From contig NZ_FNVU01000011.1 of the NCBI RefSeq assembly GCF_900107965.1, positions 124,001 through 188,000 on the forward strand: 64,000 nucleotides of DNA, given 5' to 3'. Under the pieces are notes generated by a model. The model was not told the origin of the DNA. It was given only the letters and a program-made list of their open reading frames with translations, and made no database searches. Below, one piece after another: positions 32,829 through 40,507 of the stretch. Both the position numbers and the translations under genes were made by a program. This stretch comes from Actinacidiphila yanglinensis (GTDB lineage: Bacteria; Actinomycetota; Actinomycetes; Streptomycetales; Streptomycetaceae). Each line of letters opens with the position of its first letter. Position 1 is the stretch's first letter.

Positions 32829-34448
32829 ATGAAGAAGCACATGGCTGTTGCGGGCGTCGTGGCGGGAGCCGCCGTGGTCGCGGCGGTGACCGCCGGCGGA
32901 GCCTCGGCAGCGGTTCCCTCCATGCACGTGGTGCACCCGGGGGAGTCGATCCAGGCCGCGGTGGACGCGGCGCGGCCGGGCGACACCGTCGTGGTGATGC
33001 CGGGTACGTACCGGGGCAGCGTGGAGATCACCAAGCCGAACATCACCCTGCGCGGCACCGGCGCGGGCAGCACCGTACTGATGCCGGCGAAGTCGGCGGC
33101 TCCTGCGGCTCCGGCCGCTCCGGCGGCTCCGGCGGCTCCGGCGGCCCCTGCCGCTCCGGCCGCTCCGGCCGCGCCCGAGGCTCCGGCAGCCCCGGCGGCC
33201 CCTGCGGCTCCGGCCGCGCCCGAGGCTCCGGCCGCTCCCGCAGCTCCCGCGGCTCCGGCAGCCCCGTCGAACGGCATGGGCGCCACCACCGGCATGGGCA
33301 GCGCGCACGCCCCCTCCGCCTCCATGGCCGGCAACGCGCACGCCCCGGCTTCTTCCATGGCCGGCAGCGCGCACGCTCCCGCCTCCTCCATGGCCGGCAG
33401 CGCGCACGCCCCCTCCGCCTCCATGGCCGGCAACGCCCACGCCCCCGCCTCCTCCAAGGCGGCCGGCCCGGCCGGCGGCGGGAACGCCCCCGCGGGCGCG
33501 AACAGCAGCCACGCCGCCGGCCCCACCGGCGACCACACCACCGGCGCCAACACCCCCGCCGCGCCCGCGGCTCCGCAGGCCCCCGCGGCCCCCGCCGCTC
33601 CTGCCGCTCCCGCCGCACCTGCCGCACCTGCCGCCCCCGCGGCCCCGGCTGCCCCCGGCACCGCGGCCGGCAGCGACACCTGCGCGCAGGCCGGCGACGG
33701 CCTCTGCGTCACCGGTGCCGCCAACGTCCGCATCGAGTCCCTGAAGGTCACCGGCTTCGCGAAGTACGGCATCTGGGCCACCTCCGCGGACCGCCTCGCC
33801 GTCAGCAAGGTGCACGCCGACGACAACGGCCAGTACGGCATCGGCCAGGAGAAGTCGGTCCGTTCGCGGTTCACCAGGAACGAGGCGAGCGGCAACGGCG
33901 AGGCCGGCCTCTTCGTGGCGAACGCCGTCAACGAGGAGGGCGGTGCCACCGATACCCAGGGCACCGAGATCCGCGGGAACACGCTGAACGGCAACCACAT
34001 GGGCCTGGTCGTCCGCCGGCTGCGCGACGTCACCGTCGAGGACAACACGATGTCCGGCAACTGCGCCGGCGTCTTCCTGGTCGGCGACGAGAACACCCCG
34101 CGCGCCGGTGAGATGACGGTCACCGGGAACACGGTCACCTCGAACAACGCCTACTGCGCGGCCACCTCCCGGCTGCCCTTCGTGCAGGGCGCGGGCATCG
34201 TGCTGACCGGCGTGGAGAACACCGTGCTGAGCGGCAACAAGGTGACCGGCAACGTCGGCACCTCACCGCTGTCCGGCGGCATCGTGTTCTACCCGAGCTT
34301 CACCGGCAAGCCCGTCTCCGGCATCACCGTGCGGAACAACACGCTGACGGGCAACGGCCCGGCCGACCTCGCGGACAACGACAAGGGCACCGGCAACACC
34401 TTCACCGCGAACACGTGCAAGGTCTCCCTGCCCGCGGGCCACTGCTGA
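32829..34448 (+). CDS. Secreted parallel beta-helix protein with large Ala/Pro-rich insertion
   Basis: A 539-residue precursor from ATG 32829; a longer frame from ATG 32784 is possible but would spoil the signal peptide ('MKKHMAVAGVVAGAAVVAAV', cleavage near 'GGASA'). Residues 33-85 are a NosD/pectate-lyase-like entry coil ('VHPGESIQAAVDAARPGDTV', 'GTYRGSVEITKPNITLRGTG'). Residues about 88-280 are low complexity: AAP repeats, then an imperfect 'GSAHAPASSMA' repeat block, then more AAP. From 'DTCAQAGDGLCVTGA' to the end, beta-helix coils resume ('RIESLKVTGFAKYGIWATSA', 'GNTLNGNHMGLVVRRLRDVT') with a C-terminal Cys pair. Probably an extracellular polysaccharide-interacting protein. The methyltransferase gene follows after 46 bases. 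Confidence 0.88.
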   Translation: MKKHMAVAGVVAGAAVVAAVTAGGASAAVPSMHVVHPGESIQAAVDAARPGDTVVVMPGTYRGSVEITKPNITLRGTGAGSTVLMPAKSAAPAAPAAPAAPAAPAAPAAPAAPAAPEAPAAPAAPAAPAAPEAPAAPAAPAAPAAPSNGMGATTGMGSAHAPSASMAGNAHAPASSMAGSAHAPASSMAGSAHAPSASMAGNAHAPASSKAAGPAGGGNAPAGANSSHAAGPTGDHTTGANTPAAPAAPQAPAAPAAPAAPAAPAAPAAPAAPAAPGTAAGSDTCAQAGDGLCVTGAANVRIESLKVTGFAKYGIWATSADRLAVSKVHADDNGQYGIGQEKSVRSRFTRNEASGNGEAGLFVANAVNEEGGATDTQGTEIRGNTLNGNHMGLVVRRLRDVTVEDNTMSGNCAGVFLVGDENTPRAGEMTVTGNTVTSNNAYCAATSRLPFVQGAGIVLTGVENTVLSGNKVTGNVGTSPLSGGIVFYPSFTGKPVSGITVRNNTLTGNGPADLADNDKGTGNTFTANTCKVSLPAGHC

Positions 34449-34494
34449 CCTGTGGTGCCCCACGCACCACGACACCACGAGAAGGAACGGTCAT

Positions 34495-35583
34495 ATGACG
34501 ACCACCCCGGACACCCGGGCCCCATCGGCCCCGCACGCACCCCCTCCCGACCCCGCCGGTTCACAGGCACCCGCGGCGGCCGCCTCGATGCGGCTCCGCG
34601 AGATCGTCTTCGGCGCGGCCTGCGCCGCCTCCGTCCGCGCCGCCGCCCGCCTTGGCGTGGCCGACGCCCTCGGCGAGGAGCCCCGCAGCGCCGAGGAGTT
34701 GGCGGCCGACCTCGACGTTCAGCCCGAAGCGCTGCGCCGCCTGCTGCGGGCGCTCACCTGCTACGGACTCTTCGTCGAGAACCCGGACGGCCGCTTCGCG
34801 CACACCGACATGTCCCGGTTGCTGCGCGAGGACGTGCCGGGCAGCCTGCACCACATCGCCCTGTGGTGCACCGAGCCGTGGACGTGGGACGCCTGGCCGC
34901 GCCTGGACGAGGCGGTCCGAACGGGCCGCGACGTCTTCACCGGCCTGTACGGCAAGGGCTTCTTCGAGTACCTGCACACCGACGGCGGCGAGTCCGCCCG
35001 CGTCTTCGACCGCGCCATGACCTCCTCCAGCCGGCAGGCGGCCAGGGACCTGGCCGCCTACGTCGACCTGACCGGGGTCGGCAGCGTCGCCGACATCGGC
35101 GGCGGGCAGGGCCTGGCGCTCGCCGGTCTGCTGGAGAAGAAGCCCGACCTGCACGGCACCCTGCTCGACCTGCCGGACGTCGTCGCGCACGCGGACGCCC
35201 GGCTGCGGGACGGCGGGGCGCTCGCGGACCGGGTCCGGCTCGTTCCGGGCGACTGCCGCGCGGACATCCCGGTCCGCGCGGACCTCTACGTCCTGAAGAA
35301 CATCCTGGAGTGGGACGACGCCAGCACCCGCGCGACCCTGCGCAACGTCGTCGAGGCCGCCGAGCCCGGCGCCCGGGTCCTCGTGATCGAGAACCTGGTC
35401 GACGACAGCCCGTCCATGCGGTTCACCACCGCGATGGACCTGCTCCTGCTCCTCAACGTCGGCGGCGCCAAGCATTCCCGCGCCTCCATGACCGGGCTGA
35501 TGGCCGAGGCCGGTCTCGACGTCTCCGACGTCAATCCGATCAACCCCTACCTGCACGCCTTCGAGGCCACGGTCCGGCGGTGA
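34495..35583 (+). CDS. SAM-dependent O-methyltransferase, probable spore-pigment tailoring
   Basis: A 362-residue protein (ribosome site AAGGAACG). It has the plant/polyketide O-methyltransferase layout: an N-terminal dimerisation winged-helix domain ('AARLGVADALGEEPRSAEEL', 'LLRALTCYGLFVEN') and a C-terminal Rossmann domain with the SAM loop 'VADIGGGQGLALAGLL', 'LLDLPDVVAHADARL', 'GDCRADIP' and 'LYVLKNILEWDD', in which the usual catalytic His position after 'LKN' is Glu/Trp rather than His. It resembles TcmN/TcmO-type enzymes of aromatic polyketide pathways. It is convergent with, and 480 bp from, the spore-pigment PKS operon, so pigment O-methylation is plausible but not shown. Confidence 0.9.
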   Translation: MTTTPDTRAPSAPHAPPPDPAGSQAPAAAASMRLREIVFGAACAASVRAAARLGVADALGEEPRSAEELAADLDVQPEALRRLLRALTCYGLFVENPDGRFAHTDMSRLLREDVPGSLHHIALWCTEPWTWDAWPRLDEAVRTGRDVFTGLYGKGFFEYLHTDGGESARVFDRAMTSSSRQAARDLAAYVDLTGVGSVADIGGGQGLALAGLLEKKPDLHGTLLDLPDVVAHADARLRDGGALADRVRLVPGDCRADIPVRADLYVLKNILEWDDASTRATLRNVVEAAEPGARVLVIENLVDDSPSMRFTTAMDLLLLLNVGGAKHSRASMTGLMAEAGLDVSDVNPINPYLHAFEATVRR

Positions 35584-35600
35584 CGCTGCGCCAGGGCCGG

Positions 35601-35649
35601 ACGTGACGTTCCCCGCGTTCCTCTTCGAGGAGCGCGGGGAACGTCACGT
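35601..35649. terminator. Very long terminator hairpin after the methyltransferase
   Basis: A 23-bp stem (35601-35623 with 35627-35649, one G-U pair) and a 3-base loop, starting 18 bases after the stop. Symmetric, so it could act on both strands. Confidence 0.85.
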
Positions 35650-35702
35650 TCGGCCCCCGCCCATAAGTTGCCCCCTCCCCGGTTCCGAGCTGCCCTTGCG
35701 TT

Positions 35703-35964
35703 CGACGGCGCCCTCTCCCCGGGGTCGGGGTTGCCCTTGCGGCTGAGCCGCACCACCCAGGGGCGCGTGGGGGCATCTCCCAGCCGCCAGGCTGGGGGAG
35801 AACTGGGCGAGGAACCGGCCACGGGCCGATGGCCCGAACACTTGCCGCGGGGGCTGGGCCTGCGGGCCCCCGGCTGCGCCGCGCCGGCTGAGCGCGCGGT
35901 GGTCTCCAGTGGTGGTTGCCGTGGCCCGCCAGGGCACCCCGACCCCGGGGAGAGGGCACCGTCG
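35703..35964. repeat. Foldback element with 29-bp terminal inverted repeats
   Basis: Left arm 35703-35731 and right arm 35936-35964 are inverted repeats matching at 28 of 29 positions. Imperfect pairing continues outward (TGCCCT blocks about 12 bases outside) and inward. The interior holds the 44-base block 35760-35803, which is repeated inverted at 3376-3419. No gene lies inside. It occupies the space between the two convergent terminators. Confidence 0.8.
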
Positions 35965-35995
35965 ATGGGTAGGGCACCCGGGCGCGGGAAGCGGC

Positions 35996-36036
35996 GACGG
36001 CGCCCTCCACGGTTTCCTGCCGTGGAGGGCGCCGTC
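35996..36036 (-). terminator. Terminator of the spore-pigment operon
   Basis: A perfect 17-bp stem (GACGGCGCCCTCCACGG with its complement) and 7-base loop, 25 bases beyond the stop of the last leftward gene. Confidence 0.85.
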
Positions 36037-36061
36037 GGTCGTACCGGCCCGCGCGGAGCCG

Positions 36062-36385
36062 CTAGCACTCCCAGCGGTAGAACTCGCGCGCCATCGCGTC
36101 CTGCGGCTCGCGCCAGTTGACCGGGTCGTACGCGCTGACCCAGGGTGCCAGCGCGGCGCTGATCCGGCGGAACTCGGGATGGCCCTTGTGCTGGGCGACG
36201 GCCGGGCCGGGCGGGCGGTCGGCCTCGATCAGGTGGAGGTAGAGGTCGTCGCCGAACTGGAAGAGGCTGCGGCCGGTGACGCCGATCAGGCCGGGCAGCT
36301 CACCGCGGTCCGACTCGGCGAAGGTGCCGGCGATGGCGTCCGCGGCGTCCGGCTTCATCCGGGCCACGATGAGGCTGCGGTGCAT
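36062..36385 (-). CDS. whiE-ORFVII: TcmI-type polyketide cyclase of the spore-pigment cluster (WhiE ORFVII type)
   Basis: A 107-residue dimeric alpha+beta barrel protein of normal family length. 'MHRSLIVARMKPDAADAIAG', 'FAESDRGELPGLIGVTGRSL' and 'HLIEADRPPGPAVAQHKGHP' match TcmI cyclases, which close the later rings of aromatic polyketides. It is the last gene of the leftward operon, 6 bases after the aromatase gene. The gene order matches whiE of Streptomyces coelicolor, where this is ORFVII. Confidence 0.93.
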   Translation of the reverse strand: MHRSLIVARMKPDAADAIAGTFAESDRGELPGLIGVTGRSLFQFGDDLYLHLIEADRPPGPAVAQHKGHPEFRRISAALAPWVSAYDPVNWREPQDAMAREFYRWEC

Positions 36386-36391
36386 CCGCGC

Positions 36392-36898
36392 TCACCCCTC
36401 TCGGACGGCGCGGCCGGGCATCGGGGACACGCCGCGCTCGGCCGCCTGCTTCTCGACACGCTCGCGGATCCGCTCCATCTGGACGACGGAGTTGCGGTTG
36501 ATCCGGTCCGTCATGGTCGCGTCGTCGACGGGCGCGTCCGGCTTCATCGCGAAGTCCTGCACCCAGCGCATGGAGGTGCCGCCGGGCACCTCGGCGTACT
36601 CCCAGTGGATGTCCATGTGCTGGAACGGGCCGGTCTCCACCCGCCGGGCGCGCACGGTCAGGTTGCGGCGGTCCAGGATCCGCTCGGAGACCCAGCTCCA
36701 CACGGTGCCGTTCTCGTCCGGGTGCATGGTGAGCCGGAAGGTGACCTTGTCGCCCTCGCGCGCCATGACCTCGACGGCCGCGTACTCGCTGAACAGCTGC
36801 GGCCAGCTCTCCAGGTCGTTCGTCATCTCCCAGGTGAGGTCCACCGGGGCGGCGATGAGGATCTCGTTCTCGGTGTGCCCTACGGTCGGTGCTGCCAT
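36392..36898 (-). CDS. whiE-ORFVI: Polyketide aromatase/cyclase, SRPBCC fold (WhiE ORFVI type)
   Basis: A 168-residue monodomain START/SRPBCC aromatase-cyclase. The typical entry 'HTENEILIAAPVDLTWEMTN' is followed by 'LESWPQLFSEYAAVEV', 'VRARRVETGPFQHMDIHWEY' and 'GTSMRWVQDFAMKPDAPVDD', as in WhiE ORFVI and the N-terminal TcmN domain. It sets the first-ring cyclisation of the poly-beta-ketone chain bound to the ACP. It lies between the ACP and the TcmI-type cyclase, with 26 and 6 bases to its neighbours. Confidence 0.95.
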   Translation of the reverse strand: MAAPTVGHTENEILIAAPVDLTWEMTNDLESWPQLFSEYAAVEVMAREGDKVTFRLTMHPDENGTVWSWVSERILDRRNLTVRARRVETGPFQHMDIHWEYAEVPGGTSMRWVQDFAMKPDAPVDDATMTDRINRNSVVQMERIRERVEKQAAERGVSPMPGRAVREG

Positions 36899-36924
36899 CA
36901 GCTGTGCGCTCCTTCGGGTACGGC

Positions 36925-37209
36925 TCAGGCCTTGGCGGCGCTGAGCTGGGAGTTGACGTTCGCCAGGAACTCGTGCGGGGTCTTGCAGGTCTCCGCCTCC
37001 TCGCCGATCTTGTGGCCGTAGCGGTTCTCCAGCTCGGCCACGATGCCCAGCAGGCCCAGCGAGTCGAGGTTGAGCTCCTCGAAGGTCGTGGCGGGGCTGG
37101 ACGCCATCTCCGACGAGTCCACCGACAGCCCGGCGCGGCCCTTCATCAGTGCGGCGAGTTCGTCGAAGGTGACGGGGCCGTGCACGGGTGCGTTCGCGGC
37201 GTCGTTCAT
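36925..37209 (-). CDS. whiE-ORFV: Acyl carrier protein of the spore-pigment type II PKS (WhiE ORFV type)
   Basis: A 94-residue ACP beginning at ATG 37209 ('MNDAANAPVHGPVTFDELAA', GAAGGAG upstream). The 4'-phosphopantetheine attachment Ser is S50 in 'LNLDSLGLLGIVAELE'. It carries the growing polyketide chain between KS/CLF, aromatase and cyclase. An unusually wide gap (125 bp) separates it from the CLF gene, whereas KS and CLF overlap; this gap has no gene and is GC-rich. Confidence 0.96.
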   Translation of the reverse strand: MNDAANAPVHGPVTFDELAALMKGRAGLSVDSSEMASSPATTFEELNLDSLGLLGIVAELENRYGHKIGEEAETCKTPHEFLANVNSQLSAAKA

Positions 37210-37334
37210 GGGTCCTTCTCCTTCACTTGGGAACCAGGGATGCGAGGAAAGCGGGAGAGACAGGGGAGATGGGGAGCGCGGCGCGGGCAGCGGGACGGGC
37301 CGGGGCCCGCGCCCGCCGCCGGGCACGGGCTCGG

Positions 37335-38591
37335 CTACCGCCCTCCGTCGTCGTCGCGGCGCAGTACCAGTGCCGCGTTGCAGCCCATCAGGCCGCGGCT
37401 GAGCACCAGGGCGGTGCGCAGCGGCACGGTGCGGGCCTCCCCGGTGACGACGTCGAGGTCGTGCCGGACCTCGGTCACGTTCGGGGTGGCCGGCACCACG
37501 CCGTGTTCGAGGGCGAGCACGGCCGCGGCGGCGTCCAGCGCCGAGGCGCCGGAGTAGGCGCGGCCGAAGCCGGTCTTGGGGGCGGTGACCGGAACGGTCG
37601 CGGCCCGCGGCCCGAGCGCGTCGGCGATGGCCAGCACCTCCGCCTGGTCGGCCTCGGGTACGCCGAGCGCGTCGGCGAAGACCACGTCGACGTCCTCGGG
37701 CGCGCAGCGGGCCTCGGCCAGCGCGTCGCGGGCCGCGCGCGCCAGTCCCTCGCGGGAGTTCCGCCAGCCGTCGGTGCCGGTGAAGGTCGAGGCGTGCCCG
37801 GCCACCACCGCCCGTACCCGCGCGCCCCGGCGCCGGGCGGTCGACTCCTCCTCGATCACGAACATCGCGCCGCCCTCGGCGGGGGAGTAGCCGCAGGCGT
37901 CGCCGGTGAAGGGCAGGTAGGCGCGCCGCGGGTCGTCCGCCAGGCTCAACTCGCGGTAGCCGAGCTGGCAGACCACGGAGTACGGCGCGAGCGGCGCCTC
38001 CGTGGCCCCGGCCACCATCGCGTCGGTGCCGCGCCGGATGGTGCGGCTCGCGTGCGCGAACACGTCCAGGCCGCCGGTCTCGTCGTTGGCGAGCACCCCG
38101 CACGGGCCCTGGAAGCCGCCGCGGATGGAGATCTGGCCGGTGCTGGCCGCGTAGAACCAGGCGATGGACTGGTACGGGCCGACGAACTGCGGCCCCTTGC
38201 CCCACAACTGCTGCAACTCGCGCTGGCCGAACTCGCCGCCGCCCGAGCCCGCCGCGGTCACCACGCCGATCGCGAACGGGGAGTCCGGATCGGCCGCCAC
38301 GTGTGCCTCCGCCAGGGCGAGTTCGGCCGCGGCCATGGCGAAGTGGGTGAACCGGTCGGTCTGTACGAGGAAGCGGTCCTCGACCAGTCCGGCCGGGTCG
38401 AACCCGTCCTCGACCTGGCCCGCGATCCTCAACGGCAGCCGCTCGCAGCCCTCCCGGGTGACCGGGCCGAGCACCGAGGTGCCCTGCTGCACCGCCTTCC
38501 AGAAGGCCTCGGTGCCCACGCCGTTGGGCGCGACCACACCGATCCCGGTCACCACCGCCCGTCGCCGCCCGCTGCTTCCGGATCCGCTCAT
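37335..38591 (-). CDS. whiE-ORFIV: Chain length factor / ketosynthase beta (WhiE ORFIV type)
   Basis: A 418-residue thiolase-fold protein whose ATG overlaps the KS stop (ATGA). It lacks the active-site Cys of ketosynthases: the corresponding loop reads 'GPCGVLANDETGGLDVF'. Most CLFs carry Gln at this point for malonyl decarboxylation; here it is Glu (E171). KS-like segments remain ('AVVTGIGVVAPNGVGTEAFW', 'AYSGASALDAAAAVLALEHG'). It forms a heterodimer with KSalpha and sets the number of extensions, about 12 acetate units in known spore-pigment systems. As far as I recall, Glu at this site is a feature of the whiE/sch/cur group. Confidence 0.95.
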   Translation of the reverse strand: MSGSGSSGRRRAVVTGIGVVAPNGVGTEAFWKAVQQGTSVLGPVTREGCERLPLRIAGQVEDGFDPAGLVEDRFLVQTDRFTHFAMAAAELALAEAHVAADPDSPFAIGVVTAAGSGGGEFGQRELQQLWGKGPQFVGPYQSIAWFYAASTGQISIRGGFQGPCGVLANDETGGLDVFAHASRTIRRGTDAMVAGATEAPLAPYSVVCQLGYRELSLADDPRRAYLPFTGDACGYSPAEGGAMFVIEEESTARRRGARVRAVVAGHASTFTGTDGWRNSREGLARAARDALAEARCAPEDVDVVFADALGVPEADQAEVLAIADALGPRAATVPVTAPKTGFGRAYSGASALDAAAAVLALEHGVVPATPNVTEVRHDLDVVTGEARTVPLRTALVLSRGLMGCNAALVLRRDDDGGR

Positions 38592-39886
38592 GACGTGCTC
38601 CTCTCGGCGTGCGCGAGCACCACCGCGGACTGGAAGCCGCCGAAGCCGCTGCCGACCGACAGCACGGACCGCAGCCGGGCCTGCCGCGCGGTGCGCGGCA
38701 CGTAGTCCAGGTCGCAGTCCGGGTCCGGCGTCTCGTAGTTCGCGGTCGGCGGCACCACGTCGTGCGTCAACGCCAGTGCGCACGCGGCGAGTTCGATCGC
38801 CCCGATGGCGCCCAGCGAGTGCCCGACCATGGACTTGATCGAGCTCATCGGGACGGAGCGCGCGTGCTCGCCGAGCGAGCGCTTGACCGCCGCCGTCTCG
38901 TGCCGGTCGTTCTGCTTGGTGCCCGAGCCGTGCGCGTTGACGTAGTCCACGCCGGTCCGGTCGATCCGCGCGTCGGCCAGCGCCCGGTCGATCGCCTCGG
39001 ACATCTCCCGGCCCTCGGTGGTGAGCCCGGTCATGTGGTAGGCGTTGCCGAACGTCGCGAACCCGCGCAGCTCGCAGTGGATGCGGGCGCCGCGCCGCCG
39101 GGCGTGCTCCCACTCCTCCAGCAGCAGCACCGCGGAGCCCTCGCCGAGGACGAAGCCGTCCCGTTCCGCGTCGAACGGGCGCGAGGCGTGCGCCGGGTCG
39201 TCGTTGCGGGTCGAGGTGGCCTTGATCGCGTCGAAGCAGGCCACCGTGATCGGCGAGATCGGCGAGTCCGCCGCGCCGGCCACGATGATGTCGGCCTTGC
39301 CCTCCTGAACGGCGTGGAAGGCGTGGCCGACCGCGTCCAGGCCCGAGGTGCAGCCCGTCGAGACGGTCTGCACGGGGCCGTGCACGCCCATGTCCTCGGC
39401 CACCTCGGAGGCGAGCGCGCTGGGCTGGAACGCCCGGTGCAGATGCGCGCCCGCCTCCTCCGGCGACACCTCCCAACGGCTCCCGGACGCGCTGACCTTG
39501 ACGTAGTCGCGTTCCAGGCGGGTGGTGCCGCCGACGGCGGAGCCCAGGCACACCCCGACCCGCCACGGATCCAGGGCCGCGAGTTCCAGCCCGCTGTCGC
39601 GGACCGCCTCGCGTGCCGCGGTCAGCGCGAACTGGGCGTAGCGGTCGGCGCGCCCGGCCAGCTCGTCGCTGAGCCCGGCCGTCCTCGGGTCGAAGTCGCA
39701 CTCGGCCGCGATCCGGGAGCGGAAGCCCGCCGGGTCGAACAGGCTGATGCCGCGGGTGGCCGTGCGGCCCGACGTCAGCAGGTCCCAGAACGCGGGGACG
39801 CCGATGCCGCCGGGTGCGACCACTCCGATGCCGGTGACCGCGACCCGGCGCTCCCCGCTCGGGCGGTCCCCGTCGGCGCGGCTCAT
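38588..39886 (-). CDS. whiE-ORFIII: Ketosynthase alpha of the spore-pigment PKS (WhiE ORFIII type)
   Basis: A 432-residue ketosynthase with all catalytic residues: C179 in 'VQTVSTGCTSGLDAVGHA', H319 in 'YVNAHGSGTKQND' and H356 in 'KSMVGHSLGAIG'. It catalyses decarboxylative condensation of malonyl-ACP units. Translational coupling is indicated on both sides by 4-base ATGA overlaps, with the cupin gene upstream and the CLF gene downstream. This is the KS-CLF pair typical of every type II PKS. Confidence 0.97.
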   Translation of the reverse strand: MSRADGDRPSGERRVAVTGIGVVAPGGIGVPAFWDLLTSGRTATRGISLFDPAGFRSRIAAECDFDPRTAGLSDELAGRADRYAQFALTAAREAVRDSGLELAALDPWRVGVCLGSAVGGTTRLERDYVKVSASGSRWEVSPEEAGAHLHRAFQPSALASEVAEDMGVHGPVQTVSTGCTSGLDAVGHAFHAVQEGKADIIVAGAADSPISPITVACFDAIKATSTRNDDPAHASRPFDAERDGFVLGEGSAVLLLEEWEHARRRGARIHCELRGFATFGNAYHMTGLTTEGREMSEAIDRALADARIDRTGVDYVNAHGSGTKQNDRHETAAVKRSLGEHARSVPMSSIKSMVGHSLGAIGAIELAACALALTHDVVPPTANYETPDPDCDLDYVPRTARQARLRSVLSVGSGFGGFQSAVVLAHAERSTS

Positions 39887-40320
39887 GCCCGCGCCCCGGC
39901 CGGGTCGGGAGGCGCCGCGTGCGCCGGTCCGGCCTCCGCCGTCTCCTCGGTGTCCACGTGGCCGAGTTCCGGGCGGGGCGCGAGCGGGCCCAGGTGGAAG
40001 ACCATCCGCGCCTCGATGTTGCCCACGTTGCGGAACCGGTGCCGCATGTCCACCGGGATCAGCAGACCCTGCTCCGGACGGAGCGGGTGGCTCACCCCGT
40101 CCAGGTCCACTTCGAGCTGCCCGCTCAGCACGTACACGAACTCCTCGGAGTACGGGTGGTAGTGCTCGCCGATCCGCTCGCCGGGCTGCACGATCGCCAC
40201 GCCCATGAAGCCGCTGGTCGCTCCGACCGAAGCGGGGGTCAGCAGGGCCCGCAGGTCGCCGCCGCGGCGGCAGTTCGGGCTGGTGTCGTTCAGGTGCACG
40301 ATCCGTGCGGCGTCTTTCAT
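39883..40320 (-). CDS. whiE-ORFII: Cupin protein of the spore-pigment cluster (WhiE ORFII type)
   Basis: A 145-residue single-domain cupin. Motif 1 is 'GERIGEHYHPYSEEFVYVLSG', with metal ligands H, H, E, and motif 2 is 'GLLIPVDMRHRFRNVGNIEA'. The C-terminal 25 residues are Pro/Ala-rich. Cupins at this position of whiE-like clusters are thought to help early folding or cyclisation of the chain. It overlaps the KS gene by 4 bases and is separated from the SchA/CurD-like gene by a 187-bp gap with a strong hairpin. Confidence 0.93.
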   Translation of the reverse strand: MKDAARIVHLNDTSPNCRRGGDLRALLTPASVGATSGFMGVAIVQPGERIGEHYHPYSEEFVYVLSGQLEVDLDGVSHPLRPEQGLLIPVDMRHRFRNVGNIEARMVFHLGPLAPRPELGHVDTEETAEAGPAHAAPPDPAGARA

Positions 40321-40444
40321 TGCGGCTCCTTCGAGGCTCAGGTGAGATGTCGTGCGGAGGGTGGCGGACAGGGTGGGGAACGGTTCACCCGCGCCGCCCG
40401 TCCGGGTGGTTCCCGGACCGCGGGACCGCGGGTCGGGGGCGCCT

Positions 40445-40480
40445 CCCGTCCGCCCGCGAACCAGGTCGCGGGCGGACGGG
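40445..40480 (-). terminator. Hairpin between ORFI- and ORFII-type genes of the pigment operon
   Basis: A perfect 14-bp stem (CCCGTCCGCCCGCG with CGCGGGCGGACGGG) and 8-base loop in the 187-bp gap. It may terminate or attenuate transcription from the first gene or act as a processing site. Confidence 0.65.
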
Positions 40481-40507
40481 GAACGGTCGGACGGCCGGGT
40501 GATCCGC

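Noticed and set aside
35668..36120. Protein-coding gene across the repeat region after the methyltransferase
   Set aside because: Open frames here run through inverted repeats and terminator stems, are rich in Arg/Pro/Gly and lack ribosome sites.
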